This document shows positions 15,430-21,886 of a stretch of 26,057 nt of DNA, one piece after another. The stretch comes from an uncultured Clostridia bacterium (GTDB taxonomy: Bacteria > Bacillota > Clostridia > TANB77 > CAG-508). Below the pieces are notes generated by a model. The model was not told where the DNA came from, ran no database searches, and worked only from the letters and a program-made list of their open reading frames with translations. How positions within the stretch are numbered: position 1 is the first letter of the stretch; the number at the start of each line of letters is the position of its first letter. The position numbers and the translations under genes are program-made. The stretch is from the NCBI GenBank assembly GCA_934153805.1, contig CAKPFO010000016.1, forward strand, positions 1 through 26,057. The letters are read 5' to 3'.

Positions 15430-15961
15430 TTATGCCTCCTCTGTATTTTCTTCTATTGTGCTAGTAACTTTTCTCGTTCTACCCCTAGCACTTAATGTAG
15501 AACTATTCTGTGGGAAATCCTTTACTTTCTGTTATTTCTGAACTTCTATAAATTGTTAATTTTGATTTCAACATATCGTCTATAGCAATTTCGCTCATAC
15601 CAACAAAACATGTTCCTGTAAAATACCATGTTAATGGTTTACCAGTTGTTTCTGCTGTCTCTTCTGGTAATTGAATAGCCCAATATCCATTTGTTTTGGC
15701 TTTTTCTACTGCTTTTAATTCATCGTATTGGTCTTCTTTAAATAATATTTCTATTTCTAAATTTTCTGCTTTTTGTCTTCCTTCTGTTTGTCTTTCATCT
15801 GGAATATCTAAAGCACTATATGTTATTCCTTCTGGAGCTTTTAAAAATTCTGGTATACTTTGTACGAAAGCTATTTGTTTTCTTTTACTTGAATCCTTTA
15901 AATCTGCTAGTGTATCCGCATGAAATAATTTTGTTAATGTACTTGCTTTTGGTTCTGGCAT
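15430..15961 (-). CDS. Major tail tube protein with +1-frameshifted C-terminal extension
   Basis: The unshifted frame gives 152 residues (15503-15961), a small tail tube protein by position and by strands such as NLEIEILFKEDQYDEL, YWAIQLPEE and LTWYFTGTCFVGMSEIAIDDM. It stops two codons after TTT-CCC-ACA. The +1 frame is open from there to a TAA at 15430 and encodes QNSSTLSARGRTRK, VTSTIEENTEEA, a basic-then-acidic tail of 26 residues. A shift at CCC to CCA gives a protein of 176 residues. This parallels the +1 frameshift of the Listeria phage PSA major tail protein. Both forms may be in the tail; an indel is the alternative. Confidence 0.8.
15503..15520 (-). other. Probable +1 frameshift site TTT-CCC-A before a stop
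   Basis: The zero frame reads GGA-TTT-CCC-ACA-GAA-TAG. tRNA-Pro on CCC can re-pair one base on with CCA, moving the ribosome to CAG-AAT-AGT. CCC-N sites are well known +1 slip sites. Confidence 0.6.
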
Positions 15962-15977
15962 TTAAAATTCCTCCTTA

Positions 15978-16367
15978 TTATCTTATAAAATTAAAAGAGC
16001 TCGTTATAGAATTATAACGAACTTCAAATGTTATTGTTATACCATATTTTTGCAATATGCTGTCATATACTGCAGGACTGGTATTTGTCCTTATAAAGTT
16101 TAATTTTTGAAGTTTTGTATCAACTTCGTCTGTCATTTGCATTGCTTGTCTTTGCTTTTCATTCCAACAAGTTATTGAAATTTGAAATGTAGATTTTATT
16201 GGAAATGCATTTTCTGTTAAATTTACTGATTTTAAAGGTGTGTGTAATTCCAATATAGGGAATTTACTTTCTGTATTTGGATTACTTAAAATTGGTTTAT
16301 TTTTATACAAATTTTCTAGCTTTTCATATGCTAAATCGCTAAACTCTTTTATACTTAAATCTTTCAT
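15978..16367 (-). CDS. Probable tail terminator/completion protein
   Basis: The frame opens with GTG at 16376, but AAAGGAG lies eight bases before the ATG at 16367, which overlaps the stop of the restored gp10-like gene as ATGA; I choose that start. The product of about 129 residues alternates helix and strand (EFSDLAYEKLENLY, FPILELHTPLKS, STFQISITCWNE, YGITITFEVRYNS), as in the lambda gpU/SPP1 gp17 fold. It would cap the tail tube and join it to the head neck. Placement between the neck protein and the major tail protein supports this. Confidence 0.7.
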   Translation of the reverse strand: MKDLSIKEFSDLAYEKLENLYKNKPILSNPNTESKFPILELHTPLKSVNLTENAFPIKSTFQISITCWNEKQRQAMQMTDEVDTKLQKLNFIRTNTSPAVYDSILQKYGITITFEVRYNSITSSFNFIR

Positions 16368-16901
16368 TTTGTACACTCCTTTAACATTTCATCTAATTTT
16401 TTCTTTGCTATTTCCGTATTTTCATTTCTACTTTCAAATTCTGCATCTCCTAAAAAATGATTTGCTTTTGCTCCGAACTGCTACATAGAATTGTTTTCCA
16501 CTTATTGTTACAATAGGATAATTTAATGTTCTTCCTACTTTGTTTATAGGTATATACCATTCTGTATAACCTGATTCAATAAAATGTTTTGTTTTTCCTA
16601 TATGTTCTTGTTCTGCCCATTGTCCTGTTCCAAAGTATTCAAACCACAAATAAGATTGTCCATTTTCAGTCATAAATTTAGAAGGATCAGCATAGACCCT
16701 TCCTTTTACTTCTTTTGTAGACATATCTATCATTTCTACTATTATACCATCTTCTTTATGACCTTTTTCTAATTTTACTGCATAACCTTGAATATTTTTT
16801 AGTATATCTTCAGTTATTATTTTTGCGGTTTGTGGTAGTTTTTGAATTATAGCATTAATATTTTTGAAATTATGTTTTATTTTTATATCACAGCTTATCA
16901 T
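16364..16901 (-). CDS. HK97 gp10-like neck protein with +1 frameshift at CGG
   Basis: The zero frame stops at 16434 after 155 residues, ending RSKSKSFFRRCRI, which is unlike the family. Skipping one C at GTT-CGG-AGC (CGG at 16475-16473) gives GAKANHFLGDAEFESRN and a helical end LDEMLKECTK, the usual C terminus of this head-tail connector family. The restored gene has 178 residues and ends in TGA overlapping the ATG of the next gene, as expected for a compact late operon. The N-terminal part has the typical IQKLPQTAKIITEDILKN helix and the beta block YLWFEYFGTG. The protein bridges head and tail. Either a real +1 recoding event or a one-base insertion. Confidence 0.8.
16468..16481 (-). other. 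+1 frameshift site at an in-frame CGG codon (gp10-like gene)
   Basis: Zero frame GCA-GTT-CGG-AGC; +1 reading GTT-(C)-GGA-GCA. It is one of only two in-frame CGG codons found in the window, and it has the same T-CGG-A context as the site in the MuF gene. Confidence 0.65.
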
Positions 16902-17227
16902 TTTTGCATTTTCTCCATTCTATATACATACGTATTTCCTATTTTATTTTTATCTAATACTCTATATTCAGGAATAAACTCCTCTAATTTTGAGACATCT
17001 TCAAATGATACTCCGTCACCTTTTTGTATCTCATAATCTCTTGTACTCCTACCTTTATAAATACTATAATCTACTTCTCCTGTAGACTTTTTGTCTAATT
17101 CGTTTACGTCTTGTTGCATATTTAGCCAAGCCATGCTTTTATATTTCCATTTTTTCTCTGTTTCGCCGTGGTCTTCTATTTCTTCATATTCTGATATATA
17201 TACTTTTGTTAAATCTCGTAATAACAT
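16898..17227 (-). CDS. Head closure (head-tail joining) protein
   Basis: The 109-residue beta-rich protein begins MLLRDLTKVYISEYEEIED, then KWKYKSMAWLNMQQD and DYEIQKGDGVSFED, and ends in PEYRVLDKNKIGNTYVYRM. The order of strands and the length resemble SPP1 gp16/HK97 gp9 head-closure proteins, which seal the portal after DNA packaging. It overlaps the upstream connector by one base and the downstream neck gene by four (ATGA), so all three are translationally coupled. Confidence 0.75.
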   Translation of the reverse strand: MLLRDLTKVYISEYEEIEDHGETEKKWKYKSMAWLNMQQDVNELDKKSTGEVDYSIYKGRSTRDYEIQKGDGVSFEDVSKLEEFIPEYRVLDKNKIGNTYVYRMEKMQK

Positions 17228-17514
17228 TACTTGAATATCCTTATTGAAACTACATCTATTCGTAGTTTCTTTTCTATATCATTGAATGATGAGGAAATAC
17301 TTCCTTCATTTCTTGATAAAAGACCTTCTGCACCTCTTGCATTGTATTCGGAAATAACAGCTTTTTTTATATATGGAAATAATTTTTTATCAGTTTCTTT
17401 ACGATTAGAAGCATCACAGGCAATAGAAGTCATATCTGCTATGATGTCTTTTATTATATCTTCTGTATCTTCAATATAATTTGCTCCTAATCTTTTTTTA
17501 ATTTGTTCTAACAT
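17227..17514 (-). CDS. Head-tail connector (gp6/gp15-like)
   Basis: The 95-residue, mostly helical protein MLEQIKKRLGANYIEDTEDII... contains IADMTSIACDASNR and a C-terminal strand IDVVSIRIFK. This matches the four-helix connector proteins of HK97 gp6 and SPP1 gp15 that ring the portal. It follows the capsid gene by 18 bases and is the first gene of the neck cluster. Confidence 0.8.
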   Translation of the reverse strand: MLEQIKKRLGANYIEDTEDIIKDIIADMTSIACDASNRKETDKKLFPYIKKAVISEYNARGAEGLLSRNEGSISSSFNDIEKKLRIDVVSIRIFK

Positions 17515-17532
17515 CTATTGCCTTCCTTTCTA

Positions 17533-18702
17533 CTATCCTCTTGAAATTATTCTTACAATTGGAATAGCTTTATGGTTTATATAACTTCTAGAATTTTCTT
17601 CAGTTTCTCCAGAATTTACAAGTTCCCAGTTAGCACCGTTTTCAAGTTCTGTATTAGTTGGAGATAAAGTAGCTTGTGAAGTTTTTTCATATGAAATTCC
17701 ATAAGGTGCAAATACTTTTCTTTGTCTAATATATAAAGTATCTTGTCCACCATTTTTAGATGCATTTCTTTCCATTTCATATGGTTTTTTTACACCTAAA
17801 TCTTCATAATCTATTGACCCCATACCTAATGCATATGTTGTATATTCTGTATGTGCCTCATCTGATACCTCATAGTAATCTCCTATGCTTCCTACAACTG
17901 GGCTTGCAACTGCTGTATATTTTGTTCCAGATTTTGTATAATATGTTTTTCCAGCAATAATTGCTGTATCAGCTGTTTTTACATATGTTGCTTCAACTTC
18001 TTCTGTTGGCATATCATCATCAATTACTACTAATTTACCATTCCATGTTCCCAAGTCTAATTCTCTTGTTATACCATCTTTGTCAGTATATTTTAAGTGT
18101 TCTAATAAATTTAAGTTTTCAACGTTTGTTGCAACATCAGAATGCATAAATACTAACGCAAATTTCTTTTTATTAGCTCCACAAGCTTTGTTTGTTGCAG
18201 AATTTAATGTTGTTGCTCCAACATTTCCTTTTACTTCTGTTGTATGTTTATTAACAAACTCTAAATTTCTAGTTCCTGTCATTGAGAATATACCTTTTAA
18301 TACTGATAATATTGTATCTTGGTCTAATCCATCTTTATAATCAGCTATTTGTTCAGCAACATTTTGCATAAAGTCTTTTCCACCTGTAATGTCATATGAA
18401 AAGTCTTTTTCTACAAATCCTTTTGCTCTACCAACAACTACAACACCTCTTTCAAATGTTTTTGTTGATGTTGCTGTTATATCTGTTTGTCCATCATAAT
18501 TTACTGCATCGCCTTCTAATAGTCCACGCATAGCAATTCTTGCATATGCTGTACCATCTTCATCAGCAAATACCTTTCTAATATCTTCATTTCCTGTTAA
18601 AGCTCTTGATTTCTTTAACTCGTTTGTTTTTAAATTTGGTATTCTTTCTACTGAATACTTAAATGCTTTTTCATTAAAACTTTTTGAATCAAATTTTCCC
18701 AT
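17533..18702 (-). CDS. Major capsid protein
   Basis: The 389-residue protein directly follows the scaffold gene. The N-arm (about 1-45), the extended loop and the P-domain region (FVEKDFSYDITGGKDFMQNVAEQIADYKD) fit the HK97-type fold of Firmicute siphophage coat proteins. The block FALVFMHSDVATNVENLNLLEHL is the familiar central-domain segment. An insert at about 238-285 (YVKTADTAIIAGKTYYTKSG, SPVVGSIGDYYE) is a low-complexity beta hairpin module likely exposed on the surface. The C terminus ends in PIVRIISRG. An AGGAAGG site precedes the ATG. Confidence 0.9.
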   Translation of the reverse strand: MGKFDSKSFNEKAFKYSVERIPNLKTNELKKSRALTGNEDIRKVFADEDGTAYARIAMRGLLEGDAVNYDGQTDITATSTKTFERGVVVVGRAKGFVEKDFSYDITGGKDFMQNVAEQIADYKDGLDQDTILSVLKGIFSMTGTRNLEFVNKHTTEVKGNVGATTLNSATNKACGANKKKFALVFMHSDVATNVENLNLLEHLKYTDKDGITRELDLGTWNGKLVVIDDDMPTEEVEATYVKTADTAIIAGKTYYTKSGTKYTAVASPVVGSIGDYYEVSDEAHTEYTTYALGMGSIDYEDLGVKKPYEMERNASKNGGQDTLYIRQRKVFAPYGISYEKTSQATLSPTNTELENGANWELVNSGETEENSRSYINHKAIPIVRIISRG

Positions 18703-18721
18703 TTCTTATTACCTTCCTTTT

Positions 18722-19294
18722 TTATAAATTTACTTCTGGGTGTTTATTTAGATATTCCGCCAATTCTGTATAGCTCATTTGGCTTATATCTTTTTGAGTT
18801 ACCCTTTCTCCTGTTTGTGGTGCTGGTTCTTTAGAATATTCATTTATTGCTTTCTCTCTATCTGCTTTTGATACTCTTTCAAATATGTCTAATTTTGAAT
18901 TGATACTTTCAGCAGTTTCTCTTGAAAAATCAATAGTTTCTATATATCCTAATGAAATACCTCTTTGACTTGCTTGACGAATTGTCTCGTCTTTTAGTCT
19001 ATAAGCATTTAGTTCATTTTCGGCCTTATTAGCTCTAGCTCTTTCTTGCTCTAATTCATAAGACTTCTTTTGGTCTTCATCCATTTTTGCAAGTTTATCA
19101 GCTTCTGCTTTTTTAGCTTCCATTTCTTCTAAAATTGCTTGTCTTTCTTTTTGCTTTTCAGCATTAATCATTTTGTTTACTTCATCTCTTGTAAAAGTTT
19201 TTTCTTTGTTTTCTTCTGCTTTTGATGTTTCAACTTTTTCTACACTCTCGGCAGTAGATTCCATATTTGTTTTTTCTTCTTCATTATTTTCCAT
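18722..19294 (-). CDS. Capsid scaffolding protein (DUF4355-like)
   Basis: The 190-residue, very acidic, helical protein has a disordered N terminus (ENNEEEKTNMESTAES), then FTRDEVNKMINAEKQKERQAI and a long coiled-coil (about 50-115), then a globular C-terminal part with ETIDFSRETAESINSKLD and MSYTELAEYLNKHPEV. This is the DUF4355 scaffold pattern. It would guide capsid assembly and then leave the prohead. It lies immediately upstream of the major capsid gene, behind AAAGGAGGA. Confidence 0.9.
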   Translation of the reverse strand: MENNEEEKTNMESTAESVEKVETSKAEENKEKTFTRDEVNKMINAEKQKERQAILEEMEAKKAEADKLAKMDEDQKKSYELEQERARANKAENELNAYRLKDETIRQASQRGISLGYIETIDFSRETAESINSKLDIFERVSKADREKAINEYSKEPAPQTGERVTQKDISQMSYTELAEYLNKHPEVNL

Positions 19295-19411
19295 AAATAA
19301 TGTCCTCCTTTAACTTTCTCGGCTAAGTTATAACCAAACTTTTTTGACTTTTTACGGAAGTCTAACCAAATAAAAAATAGACAATTTTAAGCCATATCTA
19401 GGGCATAAAAA
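19295..19411 (-). other. Structured leader of the scaffold-capsid transcript
   Basis: Non-coding. On the minus strand it contains two copies of TTTGGTTA-x-ACTT and three short hairpins (GACTT/AAGTC, AAGTT/AACTT, AACTT/AAGTT) before the scaffold ribosome site. A candidate -35 TTGTCT is present without a clear -10. It may be a processed leader that sets high capsid expression. Confidence 0.35.
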
Positions 19412-19432
19412 TAAGAGCTACGTCTAGCTCTT
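19407..19432 (-). terminator. Hairpin ending the tRNA-like RNA
   Basis: On the minus strand AAGAGCTA-GACG-TAGCTCTT is a perfect 8-bp stem (19432-19413) followed by ATTTTTATG. It begins seven bases after the end of the tRNA-like element. Confidence 0.65.
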
Positions 19433-19438
19433 AAATTT

Positions 19439-19598
19439 TGGTATATAGGTTAGGATTTGCACCTAACATAAAAAGCCACTCTTGACCAAAACAAGTCCTT
19501 ATATCGTCAGCTATTTCGCTGTGATTAGATATTGGGAGAATTGAACTCCTAAGCCTTTCTATCTGACATTAGCGTCTACCTATTCCGCCACTATATAC
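19439..19598 (-). ncRNA. tRNA-like RNA with two T-arm motifs (about 160 nt)
   Basis: Minus strand. The 5' end GTATATAG pairs perfectly (8 bp) with CTATATAC at the 3' end, which runs into an encoded ACCA. After the 5' strand comes a tRNA-Leu-like D arm, TGGCGGAATAGGTAGACGC. A hairpin CTAA/TTAG with an A-rich loop follows, then a T arm GGAG-TTCAATT-CTCC, a bulged hairpin (ATATC/GATAT, CAGC/GCTG), a hairpin CTTG-TTTTGGT-CAAG, and a second T arm TTAGG-TGCAAAT-CCTAA next to the acceptor. No single cloverleaf with a proper anticodon stem fits, and it is about 70 nt too long for a tRNA. It could be a decayed or fused pair of phage tRNAs, or a distinct tRNA-mimic. Confidence 0.5.
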
Positions 19599-19624
19599 AT
19601 TTATAATTTTAAAATGTTAATAAC

Positions 19625-19732
19625 TTATTTATTTTTTTCTTTAACATTAAAATATATTGCATATCCTATTATTCCTGCTAATTCTGTTAATACTGTAGCT
19701 ATTACTCCACACAAAAATGGATTTATATACAT
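19625..19732 (-). CDS. Very small membrane protein (35 aa)
   Basis: ATG at 19732 follows a strong AAGGAGG site. The frame MYINPFLCGVIATVLTELAG... has one membrane segment (about 5-28) and ends in KEKNK. Short proteins beginning with 'NPF.CGVIAT' recur in Firmicute phage head modules, as I remember them; no function is known to me. It follows the 72-residue gene by one base, so it is co-translated. Confidence 0.7.
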   Translation of the reverse strand: MYINPFLCGVIATVLTELAGIIGYAIYFNVKEKNK

Positions 19733-19733
19733 A

Positions 19734-19949
19734 TTATTTTCCCTCCTTCTCTTCAAATCTTGCTATATAATTTTTCTTTATATCGAAGTTAGTTACTTCA
19801 TCTACTGTCAATTTTGCATTAATTTCTATATTTGCAACAAATTTTAAATCATTTGTTATATCATCTGCTCTTTCTATTAATTCTTGTCCTATTGCTATAA
19901 TTGATTTCTTTACATTTTCTTTTCCAACTGGTGTTAATGTTTCTTTCAT
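19734..19949 (-). CDS. Conserved phage hypothetical protein (71 aa)
   Basis: The open frame reaches 19979, but GAAGGTGG lies just ahead of the ATG at 19949 (MKETLTPVG), the better start. The 71-residue product carries SIIAIGQELIERADDITND then IEINAKLTVDEVTNFDIKKNY: a helix followed by two strands, a pattern I associate with small head-module proteins of unknown role. No membrane segment. It lies between a terminator-like hairpin and a tiny membrane gene. Confidence 0.7.
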   Translation of the reverse strand: MKETLTPVGKENVKKSIIAIGQELIERADDITNDLKFVANIEINAKLTVDEVTNFDIKKNYIARFEEKEGK

Positions 19950-19969
19950 ATTTCCACCTTCTTTCCATA

Positions 19970-19998
19970 ATAAAAGCACCTACTTATTAGTAAGTGCT
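19970..19998 (-). terminator. Terminator-like hairpin after the MuF gene pair
   Basis: On the minus strand AGCACTTAC (19998-19990) pairs with GTAGGTGCT (19983-19975, one wobble), followed by TTTATTATG. It overlaps the stop of the 63-residue gene and is a member of the same hairpin family as 13870, 23541 and 25324. Confidence 0.65.
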
Positions 19999-20188
19999 AT
20001 TTGCTTTTTCTTATTTGAACTGGATTTTGTATGCTATCATATTTATTGGTTAATTCTTCTATTTTTGCTTTTATTCTTTTATCTATTTTATTAATGTCAA
20101 ATCCATTAGGATATATCTTAATTAATTCTTTGTCTAAATCAATAATATATTCTTTTTTTAACAAATCTTGAATTTGTTTTTCTGTCAT
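19997..20188 (-). CDS. Small protein after MuF-metallopeptidase, possible immunity protein (63 aa)
   Basis: The product is charged and helical: MTEKQIQDLLKKEYIIDLDKELIK, then KIDKRIKAKIEELTNKYD. There is no membrane segment and I do not recognise a family. Its ATG overlaps the stop of the metallopeptidase frame by four bases and an AAGGAGG site lies within that frame, so the two are made together. Phage MuF proteins with toxin domains are often followed by a cognate immunity gene, so that is a fair hypothesis; the sequence itself does not show it. Confidence 0.65.
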   Translation of the reverse strand: MTEKQIQDLLKKEYIIDLDKELIKIYPNGFDINKIDKRIKAKIEELTNKYDSIQNPVQIRKSK

Positions 20189-21730
20189 TTTAAGACCTCC
20201 TTAATATAATTGTATAATTTTATATCTTTTCTTTTTAATAACTTATTTTCTTCAAAATAGCATCTAAATCCTTCTGAAAAATATTCTCCTAAAGTTTTAG
20301 GATTAAATGTAAAGTCTAAATAATTTAATTTATAATTTCCATCTATATCTTGTTCATACACTCTTCTTTGATACTCTGAAATAAATTTATTTCCATCTAA
20401 CCAAAATTCATTTTCTTTTCCATATCCATTTATATTGTCTGTATGTATTTCTTTAATATTTAACCCATTTTGTTGTATTTCTATGTATTTTTTATCATGT
20501 AATAAATCTAGTTTTGTTTCTATCGCATGTCCAATTTCATGTAATATTTCATATTCGTTACTATCGCTTAATAAATGTATTATATTATTTTTTCTATCAT
20601 AATAACTATTACTTTTTGATATTTCAAATGTCGTATCTTTTATAAGTTTTTGAATTTTCGTTGGCAACTTGCTTATTGCTTTCTTTATATTAATATCTAG
20701 ATTTTTGCTATTAGTATAATTATTTTTTCTTATATAATCAATATTATTATACTCTGTTTTTTCTTGTTTTTCAACTGGTGGTAAGTATCTTATTGTACTT
20801 CGGCACCAGTGCCAATAATACATTATTGGAGGTAGATTAATTCCGAGGTACAAGTCCTTTTGCTCTTACTGGCATAAGTTTAATATCTTTTTTGCTATTA
20901 CCCCAATACCTATCAAATTTATTTTCTTTGTTAATATAGAATTTCATCATATTCATTGATTGACACATTTCTGTACTATGTTCATCAGTTACTGCCCAAA
21001 ATTCAACTTGTGCATCAACGTCTGCAACTTCTTTTATTCCTTCTACTTTTGCCAAATTATTTAATCCTATCATCTGCAAATCCGCTGCACCTGATATTTT
21101 ATCATTATTTATATTAAGTTTTTGATTATTTTGTCTATTTATTATCGTTTGAAACTCACTAGAATCGATTTCTAGGTCTTTTTGTTGTTGCATATTTAAA
21201 ATTGCTTGTTTGTATATTTGTTGAGCATTATATTGCGTTGTCGCTTCAACGTATTGTTTCCAGTTAAATCCACTATAATTTGGTTGATCTAGTAATGTAA
21301 GAAATAAAGCCATCGGAATTATTAATGGCTTTTTCTCTTTATTTACTTCTTGTTGTCCCTGTTCGTAGTAATAATTAGCATCTTCATACATTATTTGTTT
21401 TTCTTGTTCTTCAATTCTGTTTTGTTCTTCTATATATGCACTATAAATTAGTAGTTCTAATATTTCACTATTCTTTACTCTTGTTCTTTTATAAATATTA
21501 TTTGCTAATACTCCAAAATAACCAGTTAATAGTTTTTGTTCTTTCCATTGTTCTATATATGTATTTATTCTTTTTTTAGTCTTATTATCTGCAATATTAT
21601 AGATGTTTTCTGTTGTAAAATTAAATGTATCAAATAGTTCTTGCAGTCTGTTTTGAGTTTGTTTTGATGTTTTATTGTATAGTTGTTTTAATTCTTGCAT
21701 TTTTGTATCGTGATAATTCCATATATTCAT
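20185..21730 (-). CDS. MuF minor head protein with ATLF-like HExxH metallopeptidase domain, split by +1 frameshift at CGG
   Basis: The zero frame (ATG 21730, 297 residues) is a MuF/SPP1 gp7-type minor head protein: helical N terminus, then VEFWAVTDEHSTEMCQSMN and MPVRAKGLVP, then CGG-AAT-TAA. The +1 frame continues the MuF domain without loss, GINLPPI then WHWCRSTI, the family's C-terminal block. It goes on into a metallopeptidase domain: HEIGHA (zinc HExxH) and EYFSEGF, the third-ligand motif of anthrax lethal factor-like (ATLF, M34) peptidases. The joined product has about 514 residues. MuF proteins lie inside the capsid and some carry toxin domains. The frame opens upstream to 21862 but GGAAGG precedes the ATG at 21730. 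An indel is the alternative to recoding. Confidence 0.85.
20837..20851 (-). other. +1 frameshift site at an in-frame CGG codon (MuF gene)
   Basis: Zero frame GTA-CCT-CGG-AAT-TAA (CGG at 20845-20843); +1 reading CCT-(C)-GGA-ATT. AAAAGGA lies 6 bases upstream of CCT and could act as an internal Shine-Dalgarno stimulator, as in prfB. Confidence 0.65.
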
Positions 21731-21732
21731 TT

Positions 21733-21882
21733 TTATACCTTCCATATCAAACAAATAAACATGCCAAGCAAAATATATATAAATCTTGACATGTTTATAT
21801 TTGTAATTTCTTGTATGAATGCTTCTATTATTCCTGCTACAAAAGATAATAATGCTATACAAATAATTTTTATTAATACCAT
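21733..21882 (-). CDS. Small membrane protein between portal and MuF (49 aa)
   Basis: ATG at 21882 with AAGGAG seven bases upstream. The product MVLIKIICIALLSFVAGIIE... has two hydrophobic segments (about 3-20 and 32-48) separated by EAFIQEITNINMSRF. The gene fits between the portal stop and the MuF start with no spare room. I do not recognise a family. It may be a membrane-embedded injection or exclusion factor, but only its position is known. Confidence 0.65.
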   Translation of the reverse strand: MVLIKIICIALLSFVAGIIEAFIQEITNINMSRFIYILLGMFICLIWKV

Positions 21883-21886
21883 GTCA

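Noticed and set aside
16434..16901. Simple pseudogene explanation for the two CGG breaks
   Set aside because: Not excluded, but two independent one-base insertions in identical T-CGG-A context, at the only in-frame CGG codons, with otherwise intact downstream frames and overlaps, make random decay less likely.
19439..19598. tmRNA interpretation of the tRNA-like RNA
   Set aside because: Too short, no tag reading frame, and no long helix linking the D-side to the T-side; the D arm is of tRNA-Leu type.
16364..21730. Mycoplasma-type genetic code (TGA as Trp)
   Set aside because: TGA serves as a stop in compact ATGA overlaps and Trp residues are encoded by TGG, so the standard stop set applies.
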